A stretch of 37,927 nt of DNA from Anaerolineae bacterium (GTDB lineage: Bacteria > Chloroflexota > Anaerolineae > Aggregatilineales > Phototrophicaceae). Shown here piece by piece: positions 1 through 8,720 of this stretch (position 1 is its first letter; every line of letters begins with the position of its first letter). Location of the stretch: positions 1 through 37,927 of the forward strand of contig JALHOR010000046.1 in the NCBI GenBank assembly GCA_022842885.1. The letters run 5' to 3'. The notes below the pieces were generated by a model, which saw only the letters and a program-made list of their open reading frames with translations, was not told the origin of the DNA and ran no database searches. A program made the position numbers and the translations under genes.

Positions 1-1164
1 TTGCCCGTGATTGCGGAATTAGTACGTCGGGGCGAACACGTTATTTGTGTAAATACTACCGAATTTCGCTCACAAATCGAAGCGATAGGCGCGGAATTTC
101 GGGAATATCCCGATGTGAGTGATTTAGAACCCCTGATGAAAGAAGCTGGAGCAGGCGATATTGCCCGCAATGCGGTGACGTTGGTTGAAATTGGGGAACG
201 GCTCATCCCCTTTACCACGGAGCTTATCCAGCGCGAAAAACCCGATTGCCTCATTCATGACACGCTGGCAAGTTGGGCAGAAATGAGCAAACGCCGCTTG
301 AATTTGCGGGCGGTATCATTTTGTGTCACCTTTGTGATGACACCACAACTTTCGATGACGATGCCCCTGCCACTATTACTTAATGCCCTGTATCGGTTTG
401 GGCGTGTCACCCCTGAATACTGGCAAACTGCCCGTCGTATCCAAAATCAATATCAAGTAAAAAGTGTTGCTCTCGTGGATGCGCTGATGTGCTTGGGTGA
501 CATGAATATTGTGTTTACATCGCGCCAATTTCAGCCCTATGGCAGCCGCTTTAAACCGCATTTTAAGTTTGTCGGCACTTCGATTAGTGAGCGCCCTGCC
601 AACACTGATTTTCCGTTTGAGCAATTGACCAAGCGCCCATTGGTGTATATTTCACTGGGTACAATTAACAATATGAACATTGAGTTTTATCGGGCATGTT
701 TCGCCGCCTTCGGCACGCATCCGGGACAATTTATCTTGTCCATTGGTAAAAATACGAAGATAGCGGATTTGGGCGATATTCCGGCAAATTTCATTGTGCG
801 GAATTTCGTACCACAGCTAGAGATTTTGCAGCGTGCCGATGTGTTTATCACACATGGCGGCTTAAACAGCACCCATGAAGGCTTTTACTATGGCGTGCCA
901 TTAATCGTGATTCCGCAGCAGCTAGAGCAAGCCTTCGTCGCGTCACAGGTCGTCAAACACGGCGCAGGACTTAGCTTAGGTAGCAAACCACCCTTTGGCA
1001 AAGTGACCGCAACCGAATTGCAGCAGGCGCTCAATAAACTGTTAAGCCATCCGGCACCCTACAAAGCCCAATCAAAAATTTTAGGCGATGCATTGCGTGA
1101 TGCTGGCGGTTTTGGACGGGCTGCCGATGAAATTCAGGCATACATGAAAAATGGGTTAGCCTGA
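1..1164 (+). CDS. MGT-type UDP-glycosyltransferase, 5'-truncated by the window edge
   Basis: This is the C-terminal 387 residues of a GT1-family glycosyltransferase (GT-B fold), of the type that transfers a sugar from a UDP-sugar to a small hydrophobic acceptor. The family signature is clear near residues 283-310: HGGLNSTHEGFYYGVPLIV, followed by a glutamine-rich PQQLEQ stretch, which forms the nucleotide-sugar pocket. The first visible residues (PVIAELVRRGEHV) normally follow a short start segment with a GHxNP motif. That part is missing, so the real start lies upstream of base 1 and the TTG at position 1 is probably an internal Leu codon. The stop codon overlaps the end of the convergent ferredoxin gene by a few bases. 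The acceptor cannot be predicted. Confidence 0.85.
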   Translation: MPVIAELVRRGEHVICVNTTEFRSQIEAIGAEFREYPDVSDLEPLMKEAGAGDIARNAVTLVEIGERLIPFTTELIQREKPDCLIHDTLASWAEMSKRRLNLRAVSFCVTFVMTPQLSMTMPLPLLLNALYRFGRVTPEYWQTARRIQNQYQVKSVALVDALMCLGDMNIVFTSRQFQPYGSRFKPHFKFVGTSISERPANTDFPFEQLTKRPLVYISLGTINNMNIEFYRACFAAFGTHPGQFILSIGKNTKIADLGDIPANFIVRNFVPQLEILQRADVFITHGGLNSTHEGFYYGVPLIVIPQQLEQAFVASQVVKHGAGLSLGSKPPFGKVTATELQQALNKLLSHPAPYKAQSKILGDALRDAGGFGRAADEIQAYMKNGLA

Positions 1165-1497
1165 TTGCCAGCGTCGGGCAGCATCACGACTGCCCCATAT
1201 CCATTTATCTTGGACTAAGCGCACCGTCATATCATCTTGAATAGTGATTTGACACGACAAACGCGGATACCCAAACTGCGCCGCCAATTTATCATGCCAA
1301 TGTTCAGGGGCAGGCTCGTCGGCGTCAATCCAGACACCACAAGTCGCACAAATGCCGCGCCCACCACAATTTGCTCGCCGCGTTAAGATGGTATAGGGAG
1401 ATAGAGTCGCGTCTAGCAGAACTTGTCGCAAATTGGCACCCGCTGGTACTGTCAGCATAATCTCTTGAGTTGTGGTGATGATTCGTAATTGGGGCAT
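1156..1497 (-). CDS. 2Fe-2S plant-type ferredoxin
   Basis: A 113-aa soluble ferredoxin with the plant/adrenodoxin-type cluster motif: Cys44, then GGRGI, Cys50, AT, Cys53, and a distal Cys at about residue 82 in the LSCQ context. This four-Cys spacing ligates one 2Fe-2S cluster. It is an electron carrier, but the partner enzyme is not encoded next to it. The start at 1497 gives the normal beta-grasp beginning (PQLRIITTTQEI). The gene runs towards the glycosyltransferase and their 3' ends overlap by about 9 bases. An alternative reading frame on the same strand was rejected because it has no cysteine pattern. Confidence 0.85.
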   Translation of the reverse strand: MPQLRIITTTQEIMLTVPAGANLRQVLLDATLSPYTILTRRANCGGRGICATCGVWIDADEPAPEHWHDKLAAQFGYPRLSCQITIQDDMTVRLVQDKWIWGSRDAARRWQSG

Positions 1498-1623
1498 AGG
1501 CTTTCTCCTGAGTCCTCAACAGCCTATCACGGGATGTTTAACGAACATTCAGGAACGCATGAGCATCTCTTACGTGAATGGGAGTATAATCAGGAGAGAG
1601 TCAGCGTATATAAGACATTAACG

Positions 1624-2280
1624 ATGAATGATTTACCACTTTTCCCACTCAACAGCGTTCTTTTTCCGGGTATGCCCTTGCAATTGCATATCTTTGAAGA
1701 ACGCTACAAACAAATGATGAATCGCTGCATTGATAACAAGACACCCTTCGGGGTTGTACTGATTGAAACGGGTCAGGAAGCTGGAAGTGCAATAGCAACG
1801 CCACACCTGATTGGCTGCACCGCCCACATCACCCAAGTTCAGCCGCTACCTTTTGGGCGCATGAATATTCTTGCATTAGGGCGAGACCGTTTTCGGGTGC
1901 GCCAAATGTACCAAGATAAACCCTATCTCTCTGGCGATGTCGAATTTATTCCGCTGGAACGCGATGAGACCTCTCAAACCCGCACGCGGGCGCTCAAACT
2001 CCGTCATTTGCTCAAGCAATATTTGGGAACACTGGAAAATGCCGGACAACTCAATTTTGATGAGAGCCAACTGCCGAGTGATTCGTTGGCGCTAGCATAT
2101 CTGTCGGCGGTGATATTACAGACCGATACCCGCGAAAAACAACTCCTACTCGCTGCCGAAACTGCCCGTGAAATGCTCTATGATTTAGTCGCCTTGTATC
2201 GGCGCGAAGTCACGTTGCTGGAATTTATGATTGCCGATAAAGATGTGATGGATAATGAAAGTCCATTTTCTTTTAACTAA
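1624..2280 (+). CDS. Stand-alone Lon N-terminal (substrate-binding) domain protein
   Basis: A 218-aa protein consisting only of the LON N-terminal/PUA-like domain: it opens with LPLFPLNSVLFPGMPLQLHIFEERY, the hallmark of this family, and has no AAA+ or protease domain. Such proteins are common in bacteria. Their role is unproven; substrate binding or a regulatory function is usual speculation. The ATG at 1624 was chosen because homologous proteins begin right at this motif; an upstream in-frame start at 1489 would add about 45 non-conserved residues. A TATAAT box at 1585-1590 lies about 34 bp before this ATG and supports the short form. Confidence 0.85.
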   Translation: MNDLPLFPLNSVLFPGMPLQLHIFEERYKQMMNRCIDNKTPFGVVLIETGQEAGSAIATPHLIGCTAHITQVQPLPFGRMNILALGRDRFRVRQMYQDKPYLSGDVEFIPLERDETSQTRTRALKLRHLLKQYLGTLENAGQLNFDESQLPSDSLALAYLSAVILQTDTREKQLLLAAETAREMLYDLVALYRREVTLLEFMIADKDVMDNESPFSFN

Positions 2281-2292
2281 TCCGCTTGCTTC

Positions 2293-5200
2293 TTAATTTA
2301 ACATCGCCGCCCGCAGCCGCCGAGTGAGGACGCGCAGCACACCCCGTACCACTTCTGGGTTGCTCGTAATGAGTTCATAAAACGCATCTTGATCTAATTT
2401 CAGCAGCATAGTTTTTTCAATTGCCGTGACATCGGCATTGCGGGCTTCTGAATCTAACAACGCCAACTCGCCCACTACTTCGCGCTCTCCCAAGAGTGTA
2501 AATTCACGGTCAGCATCATGCACGCGCACTTTGCCGCTGGCAATGATATACAGGCAGTTGCCGGGGTCACCTTTGTGGATGAAGGTTTCATGCGGCTCTA
2601 CCGGGACTTCTTGCAGCACCATCGCTATTTCTGCTAAATAATCTTCCGGTGTATCCGAAAAGATGCTGACTGTTCGCAGGATAAGCACTTTTTCAACCAG
2701 TAAGAGCATTTTACCTTCTCCCCGTATTTCTTTTTCAATCGTGGTTGCCGCCATAATGGTGCTGTGGCGCAAAGTGCCTTCTGGCGACCCCATAGATTCT
2801 TCTTGGAGTGACCGATTATAAATGTTATACAGCACCGGATTCAGCCGATACAACGTCCACATGGCGGTTTCGCGGATAACCACATCGGTGGTATCAAACA
2901 ACGCTGTTGCCACATCTGGGGAGGCTTCTTTATTGCCAATTTCAGCAATCGTATAGAAGGCACAAGCGCGTGTCCACGGATGGCTTGTCCCGGTTTCTTC
3001 CAGCAGAATTTTTTTAAGGCGCGTCACAATCTCCATTTTTTGCTGCGGATAATGCATCCACAAGTTGACCAACTGCTTATCTGGTGGTTGGGCATCCATG
3101 AGAATGAGCAGGGCGGGCTTATACTCTTGCGTGATGAGGGTATCCAGAATTTCCAGCGCATATGCCCGTTTCTCGCGGGTCGGATGCGAATAATTTTCTT
3201 TGACGGCGATCATGGCTTTGGCATCATAGATAAACGAAAGCAGCAGCAAAATCCGGCGGCAGGCAAGTTGAATTTCCTGCTCCAATGCTCGCTGTAATAG
3301 CTGCGTCCGGTTATCTTGTTGCATCTCCATCCATGCCGCCAATGACCAAGTGGCTTGCTGCAATTGCATCACAATTTGCTCGTGAATAGCAACATGTTTG
3401 CCATTTTGAACGCTATATCCGCACTGGCGCAGCGCATCCAGAATATAATAACGTACAAATTCATCGGGGTACTGGATTTGCGATTGCAACCAATTCATCA
3501 CGGTATCGCCACGAATATTGCCCATGATTCGCAGTAACCGAATTTTGACATGCCGCAGTTGGTCTTTTTTATCAAATGTTTCAATCAATAAGGGCAGCAC
3601 CTGTTCGCCCGCAGTGGCTAATGCCTGAATAGCGACACTTAAACCATCGTGGGTCATCTCCAAATTATGGATGATGCGCGGATAAAGTGCCGGATGTTTG
3701 ATTTTGCCCGCCGCAATCATTGCCGCTTTGCGAACTTCGGCACTATCAGCATTCAGGAAAATGGTCAACATGGCATTCGTATCAAAGGTTTGGATGCTAA
3801 TTTCACCCAACATCTCGGCGGCAAAAGCGCGGTCAGCAACACTCTCTGATTGGGCATACATCATTAATTGGGCAATCGCCGGATGTTCGGGCGTTAAAGC
3901 AGCATGGTTGCGTAAAAAACCCATCATCGCACCACGTTGAATTACGCGCTTGCGATGTTCCAGATACGGCAGCACGACTTCCTCTGCTCCCAATGCCACC
4001 AACACTTGCAGCACAAGCCCACACAATTCGGGTTGATTTTCATCAACCAAGCGTTGTATCAAAACCGATTGTAAGGCGGTACTACGCCGTTTTTCAATCT
4101 TTTGCAGCACCGCACGCCGCACTTCAGGAATAGGATGGGGTATTAGGTCACGTAAGATGGTATCCAGTTCGGAGTGTTGGCTGTGTTCCAGCATATTCAG
4201 CGCATAGATAATTTCACCGGGGCGTTCACTCTTGAGGGTACGGCGCAGCACATCCATACTGGAACTATCATTGAGCGAAAGGGTTATCCCACCTAGTCGC
4301 CGCCGATTGAGTGCGTTGACCAACGCTGCCGGATAATCCCGACTGAGCATCAACACCGCGCCAATCCAAACGATAATAATCAGCACCATCATAAACAGCA
4401 GTTGCAGTGCCTCAAAATGCAGCACTTGATTCAAAAAGAGCAAAACTAAACCAGAGCTAATACCTGCAATCGGCTCGATAATACTTTCATTCGCGGTTTG
4501 CACGCGCACCCGTTCCACAGGCGATAAAGGTTGATACAACACCAGTGTTGCCGCCCGATTCAGCGAGTAACGCACAGACCGGTCACATAATTTCACCAAG
4601 ATAACGAGCCAAAAAACCACACTTAAAGAACCACCCACCGCCTCTGTGCCAATGGCAGCGGCTGATGTTAATGCCAGCAAAACCGGCAGCAATAACAAAC
4701 CGGCAATTACCCCAAATTTGGTAAGCAACCAACCTGTTAGAATTGCCCGAACAAACAATTGTGCCAAGCCTGATAACGCCAAGAAAAATCCCATGAATCC
4801 AGCTAATTCATCGGCATTCGGGAACTGACGTTCTGAAACATCATAAAAAGCATTATCGGTGAAGTAGAGTGTAAAAATGGTGATGGCGGCTACCACAAAA
4901 ATTAAAATAATATACCGTTCTCGTATTAATTCCCGCAGTGTTTTATCATCCTGCGTGGTCGCTTCCAGCATATTGTCCGGGTCTATAGCCGAATCGCGCA
5001 CATAGCGCCGCAGGATATAGCGCATGATGAGCAGCGAACAAATCACCCCTAACCATGTTAAAAAATAGAGATTGATGGCGGGCAAAAAGCGCAGCAGCAG
5101 CGGCATAAAAACACCCCCTACTGCCATCGCCAACATCTCACCAGAGCCGATTAAGCCAAATAAACGTTTGCCCTGCCGCACATTAAAGACACGCCCGGCA

Positions 5201-5610
5201 AGCCCCCAAAATTCTAGGCTTTGCAGCACCCACAACACATCAAATCCGATAATCGCAATCAGCGCCGGAAATGGATTGTCTGTCACTAGGAATAACAAAC
5301 GCAAACCCACCAACGCCGCCAAGACCGTCAGCAGATTAAAAGTTAATAAGCGTTGGAAAGACACAAGCCGTTCTAAGCGCGAGTAAACAATGCCGACCAA
5401 GACCGTAATGATGGAGGCGCTGATATAAGCAATGGGCAACAGGCTGGCTGCGTCTTCATAGCGCGTCAAAAAAGTACTATAAGCCACAGTTTCAAAATAA
5501 ATGACCGTTGTACCAATAAAGAACGAGTGCAGCAGCAGCAGTGCCACTAAGCGTTCTTCACCCGATTTAACGTTCAGTAATTGCAAAAAGCGTTTGATAT
5601 ATGGGGTCAT
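2293..5610 (-). CDS. Nucleotide translocase-like/MFS membrane protein fused to HEAT repeats and a cyclic-nucleotide-binding domain
   Basis: A 1,105-aa fusion. Residues about 20-435 hold some ten to twelve hydrophobic segments and resemble the ATP/ADP translocase (NTT/Tlc) and MFS-like families. Residues about 450-850 are a long series of HEAT-like helical repeats (for example EVRRAVLQKIEKR, EVRKAAMIAAGKI, VIRETAMWTLYRL). Residues about 965-1095 are a cNMP-binding domain (FIHKGDPGNCLYIIASGKV, then GEREVVGELALLD and a basic C-terminal helix). NTT-HEAT-cNMP architectures are known in free-living bacteria, but transport activity is rarely shown. A regulated membrane protein whose cytoplasmic repeat scaffold relays a cNMP signal is inference. 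The gene is single and divergent from the 5783 gene. Confidence is high for the architecture and low for the substrate. Confidence 0.8.
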   Translation of the reverse strand: MTPYIKRFLQLLNVKSGEERLVALLLLHSFFIGTTVIYFETVAYSTFLTRYEDAASLLPIAYISASIITVLVGIVYSRLERLVSFQRLLTFNLLTVLAALVGLRLLFLVTDNPFPALIAIIGFDVLWVLQSLEFWGLAGRVFNVRQGKRLFGLIGSGEMLAMAVGGVFMPLLLRFLPAINLYFLTWLGVICSLLIMRYILRRYVRDSAIDPDNMLEATTQDDKTLRELIRERYIILIFVVAAITIFTLYFTDNAFYDVSERQFPNADELAGFMGFFLALSGLAQLFVRAILTGWLLTKFGVIAGLLLLPVLLALTSAAAIGTEAVGGSLSVVFWLVILVKLCDRSVRYSLNRAATLVLYQPLSPVERVRVQTANESIIEPIAGISSGLVLLFLNQVLHFEALQLLFMMVLIIIVWIGAVLMLSRDYPAALVNALNRRRLGGITLSLNDSSSMDVLRRTLKSERPGEIIYALNMLEHSQHSELDTILRDLIPHPIPEVRRAVLQKIEKRRSTALQSVLIQRLVDENQPELCGLVLQVLVALGAEEVVLPYLEHRKRVIQRGAMMGFLRNHAALTPEHPAIAQLMMYAQSESVADRAFAAEMLGEISIQTFDTNAMLTIFLNADSAEVRKAAMIAAGKIKHPALYPRIIHNLEMTHDGLSVAIQALATAGEQVLPLLIETFDKKDQLRHVKIRLLRIMGNIRGDTVMNWLQSQIQYPDEFVRYYILDALRQCGYSVQNGKHVAIHEQIVMQLQQATWSLAAWMEMQQDNRTQLLQRALEQEIQLACRRILLLLSFIYDAKAMIAVKENYSHPTREKRAYALEILDTLITQEYKPALLILMDAQPPDKQLVNLWMHYPQQKMEIVTRLKKILLEETGTSHPWTRACAFYTIAEIGNKEASPDVATALFDTTDVVIRETAMWTLYRLNPVLYNIYNRSLQEESMGSPEGTLRHSTIMAATTIEKEIRGEGKMLLLVEKVLILRTVSIFSDTPEDYLAEIAMVLQEVPVEPHETFIHKGDPGNCLYIIASGKVRVHDADREFTLLGEREVVGELALLDSEARNADVTAIEKTMLLKLDQDAFYELITSNPEVVRGVLRVLTRRLRAAMLN

Positions 5611-5782
5611 GAAATAACCAAAATTGGTTGATAATCAGCAGGCAGATTATAAATCACAGCCCCATCTACGAGAACCCTGCGCCTGTTCCACTTACAAATG
5701 TAAAGCTAAACTCATTGACTCGCACCAAAACTGTGCTATCATCCCTGCGCGATATGAATTAGACGCATTGAGGCGTATAACT

Positions 5783-6043
5783 TTGGCAAACGACAAACCG
5801 ACAAACACGCCAACCGAACAATCCGCATGGGATGTGGCTTGGCATCGTTTTAATGTCATCTCCGGCATCATCAGCGATACCACCGCGCGGGTGATTGCCG
5901 TGTTATTCTACTTCACCATTCTCATGCCATTCGGCATCATCTCCACGTTGTTCAGTGATCCACTGCGACGCAAAGAATCCGCCCGTTGGCTGGAACGTCC
6001 GCCTGTCCCCGCCGATATTGAATCCGCCAGAGAACAGGGGTAA
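5783..6043 (+). CDS. Small single-pass membrane protein upstream of carbamoyltransferase
   Basis: A putative 86-aa protein with one hydrophobic helix (VIAVLFYFTILMPFGIIST), followed by a basic juxtamembrane stretch and a proline-containing cytoplasmic tail (RWLERPPVPADIE). The TTG at 5783 is a plausible start; a longer in-frame reading from GTG/ATG-like codons at about 5624 adds a cysteine-rich stretch that looks like untranslated leader. It ends 3 bp before the carbamoyltransferase ATG, so the two are almost certainly co-transcribed. Small membrane proteins are typical companions of this carbamoyltransferase/DUF5989 gene group. I do not recognise a named family with confidence. Confidence 0.65.
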   Translation: MANDKPTNTPTEQSAWDVAWHRFNVISGIISDTTARVIAVLFYFTILMPFGIISTLFSDPLRRKESARWLERPPVPADIESAREQG

Positions 6044-6046
6044 AGC

Positions 6047-7837
6047 ATGTATATTTTAGGTATTTCTGCGTTCTATCACGATTCGGCAGCCGCATTGGTC
6101 GGCGAAGGTGGCGAAATTATTGCTGCTGCCATGGAAGAACGTTTTTCCCGCAAAAAACACGATAACAGTTTTCCACAACATGCCGTTGATTTTTGCTTGC
6201 GGCAAGCGGGTATCACTGCGGATGACTTGGATTATGTGGTTTTCTATGAGAAACCCCTCATGAAGTTTGAGCGCATCGTGCAATCCACACTGAATACTTT
6301 CCCCCGTTCTTGGGAAGTGTGGAAAGAAGCGATGGTCAGTTGGTTAAAAGAAAAATTGTGGGTCAAAACCGCGATTCAAAATGGTGTGGGCATAGATTAC
6401 GACAAAATTGTTTTCTGTGACCACCATATGAGCCATGCCGCCAGCGCCTTTTTCGCCAGCCCATTCGATGACGCCGCTGTTCTGACTGTAGATGGTGTCG
6501 GCGAATGGACGACAACCACCCTTGGCACAGCAAAAAGTTATCGTGAGGGCAGCACTGGCACGAATGAAATCAATCTGTTCAGCGAACAGCGTTTCCCGCA
6601 TTCGTTAGGCTTGCTCTATTCAACCTTTACGGCGTGGTTAGGGTTTCGTGTTAATAATGGCGAATACAAAGTGATGGGGATGGCACCCTATGGCGACCCC
6701 AAATACATGGATAAAGTCTATAAGCTGATTCATGTGGAAAATGGGACGGGGGCTTATCATCTGGATATGTCCTATTTTGACTATCACTATTCCACAGAAC
6801 GCAGCTATAGCAACAAATTCCTAGAATTATTTGGTCCAACGCGCCCGGCAGAAGCCGATTTCTTCACGATGATGACCAACCCGGAACGCAGTGCCGAAAA
6901 AGCCGCGATGGATAAAAATCAATATTATGCTGATGTGTCTGCCAGCATCCAGCGCGTGACCGAAGATACATTGGTTTCAATTTGCAATTATCTGCACCAA
7001 CAAACCGGTAAGAAGAAAATCGTCATGGCAGGCGGCGTGGCATTAAATACCAAAGCCAATTGGCGCTTGCTGAACGAAACGCCGTTTGACGAATTGTATA
7101 TTCAACCCGCCGCCGGGGATGATGGTGGCGCGTTGGGAGCAGCATTGTGGGCGTATCACATCATGCTGGGCAAGCCGCGCAAACATCCCATGATGCCTCA
7201 TGCTTATTGGGGAGAAGGTTATTCGGATGCCGATTGCCGCGCGTATCTGGATAGCAAAGGCATCAAATACGAAAACTATGAGAATAACCCCGACAAAATG
7301 ATTGATATTGTCGTGGAGGGCTTGACGACTAAAAATGTTGTCGGGTGGATGCAGGGACGCTTTGAATGGGGGCCCCGCGCATTAGGCAATCGCAGCATCT
7401 TAGCCGACCCCCGTAGCGATGAGATGAAAGAAGTCGTCAATACCAAAATCAAATTCCGGGAACCGTTCCGCCCGTTTGCCCCGGTAGTGCTGCGTGAACG
7501 TGCGCCCGAATATTTTGATTATCCCGAAGTCGCTACGCACGAAGCACCGCGTTATATGCTCATGGTCGCACCCATCAAATCGGATAAAGGCGATAATATT
7601 CAGGCGGTGAATCACCTAGGCACAGGGCGCTTGCAAACGATTGACCGTGAAACCAACCAACGCTACTATGATGTGGTGAAAAAATTCGGTGATGCGACCG
7701 GTGTTCCCATTGTATTGAATACCTCGTTCAATCTGCGCGGTGAACCCATCGTGAATACACCACAAAATGCGTTCAACACGTTCAAGAATAGTGACATAGA
7801 TATGCTCGTACTGGGGTCACTCTTGGTACGTAAATAA
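6047..7837 (+). CDS. Carbamoyltransferase, NodU/CmcH/TobZ family
   Basis: A 596-aa O-carbamoyltransferase. The N-terminal ASKHA-like domain starts MYILGISAFYHDSAAALV and carries the metal-binding HHMSHAAS motif (His126, His127, His130), used to form carbamoyl-adenylate from carbamoyl phosphate and ATP. The C-terminal YrdC-like domain shows the family block WGPRALGNRSILADPR followed by KFREPFRPFAPVV. The length is normal for the family. Family members carbamoylate sugars, antibiotics and Nod factors; the acceptor here is unknown. Its neighbours are small membrane proteins before and after it, including a DUF5989 member, an arrangement recurring in many bacteria (also near saxitoxin-type genes). 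It is soluble, with no signal peptide. Confidence 0.93.
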   Translation: MYILGISAFYHDSAAALVGEGGEIIAAAMEERFSRKKHDNSFPQHAVDFCLRQAGITADDLDYVVFYEKPLMKFERIVQSTLNTFPRSWEVWKEAMVSWLKEKLWVKTAIQNGVGIDYDKIVFCDHHMSHAASAFFASPFDDAAVLTVDGVGEWTTTTLGTAKSYREGSTGTNEINLFSEQRFPHSLGLLYSTFTAWLGFRVNNGEYKVMGMAPYGDPKYMDKVYKLIHVENGTGAYHLDMSYFDYHYSTERSYSNKFLELFGPTRPAEADFFTMMTNPERSAEKAAMDKNQYYADVSASIQRVTEDTLVSICNYLHQQTGKKKIVMAGGVALNTKANWRLLNETPFDELYIQPAAGDDGGALGAALWAYHIMLGKPRKHPMMPHAYWGEGYSDADCRAYLDSKGIKYENYENNPDKMIDIVVEGLTTKNVVGWMQGRFEWGPRALGNRSILADPRSDEMKEVVNTKIKFREPFRPFAPVVLRERAPEYFDYPEVATHEAPRYMLMVAPIKSDKGDNIQAVNHLGTGRLQTIDRETNQRYYDVVKKFGDATGVPIVLNTSFNLRGEPIVNTPQNAFNTFKNSDIDMLVLGSLLVRK

Positions 7838-7881
7838 CCTTCCCAAATCCGGCTATAGTTGATGAGGTGCAATAAATCACA

Positions 7882-8088
7882 ATGCAAACAACTGAGAAAA
7901 AGAAGAAAAACGGCGGTCTCAATGACTTTTTCGCCCGCATGGGTATCTTGGGCGAGTTGCTGTCGTTCCTGTGGAAACGTAAGCTGTATTGGCTGATTCC
8001 GATGTTCTTGACGCTGATGGTGTTTGCCGTGTTAATTGTTATTGGCAGCAGTGGTCCCGGCGGCGTGTTCATTTATACGCTGTTTTAA
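7882..8088 (+). CDS. DUF5989 family small membrane protein
   Basis: A 68-aa protein with a Lys-rich N-terminus, an amphipathic stretch (GILGELLSFLWKRKLYWLIP) and one membrane helix (MFLTLMVFAVLIVIG), ending in the family-typical FIYTLF. This pattern (ELxxFLxxRKxxWLxP, then a TM helix, then a PFIYTLF-like end) is that of DUF5989 proteins, which are found beside carbamoyltransferases. The function is unknown; it may anchor or assist the carbamoyltransferase at the membrane (inference). It lies 44 bp after the carbamoyltransferase stop. Confidence 0.8.
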   Translation: MQTTEKKKKNGGLNDFFARMGILGELLSFLWKRKLYWLIPMFLTLMVFAVLIVIGSSGPGGVFIYTLF

Positions 8089-8094
8089 TCATCA

Positions 8095-8125
8095 GTGCTG
8101 AGTGCTGAGGACTAAGTGCTGAGTC
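8095..8125. repeat. Short direct repeats of GTGCTGAG
   Basis: Three copies of the 8-mer GTGCTGAG occur within about 30 bp just after the DUF5989 stop codon. They are imperfectly spaced and have no obvious gene or hairpin. The rest of the gap to 8275 is AT-rich and holds nothing else I can support. Confidence 0.6.
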
Positions 8126-8274
8126 ACAAATCATGAGATAAACATAAAAACATAAGAAGTGTTTTATCTTTATGTGTTGTGTTTAGCACTTTGCCAACAT
8201 CATTTACAATTTGTCGTTGTAGGGTAAATTCATAAATTCTTCCCTGCCCGATACTATTTGGGATAACAAAATCT

Positions 8275-8670
8275 ATGGAAACCACAGACATCTTAGCCTA
8301 TGCTGGATTAGCTATTTTTGGGTTGGTTGTTGGCACACTCACTGCCCGCAGTTCCGACAAACGCGAAACAATCCGCACAGATAATCCAGTAGCACGTTTT
8401 TTTCACTATTTGTCGTGTTCGATTATGTCTATCATTGCACCGACAGTTCTGGTGACGGTGTTGATTGTGCATCCGCATTGGGCGACAATTGGCGGCATTG
8501 CCATTAGTCCCTTCATGCAATTGATTGGAATAGCCGTCGTGCTATTTGTTTCGGCAATTGTGCTGCTCATTCCTTATGGCACATTCGAGAAACCCGCGCT
8601 GGTAGCGTATGCAGCCACACAAGAAGACCGCGGTTGGACAGAAAAAGACGCCCGTTCATCCGGGTTATAA
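8275..8670 (+). CDS. Hypothetical membrane protein, three predicted helices
   Basis: A 131-aa protein with hydrophobic segments at about residues 8-24, 47-68 and 78-100, and a hydrophilic C-terminal tail (GWTEKDARSSGL). No family is recognised. The ATG at 8275 follows an AT-rich leader of about 185 bp, so it may have its own promoter. It is followed directly by a perfect terminator hairpin. Being in the same direction as the carbamoyltransferase group it may belong functionally with it, but this is only proximity. Confidence 0.65.
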   Translation: METTDILAYAGLAIFGLVVGTLTARSSDKRETIRTDNPVARFFHYLSCSIMSIIAPTVLVTVLIVHPHWATIGGIAISPFMQLIGIAVVLFVSAIVLLIPYGTFEKPALVAYAATQEDRGWTEKDARSSGL

Positions 8671-8707
8671 ACAAAATGGGGTGAACAATTCACCCCATTT
8701 TGTTTTT
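8671..8707. terminator. Bidirectional Rho-independent terminator
   Basis: A perfect 15-bp stem (ACAAAATGGGGTGAA at 8671-8685 with its complement at 8689-8703) and a 3-nt loop, followed by T-residues on the + strand and preceded by A-residues, so it can stop both the gene ending at 8670 and the ABC exporter gene ending at 8721 from the other side. Confidence 0.9.
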
Positions 8708-8720
8708 ACAGAATGCCGGA

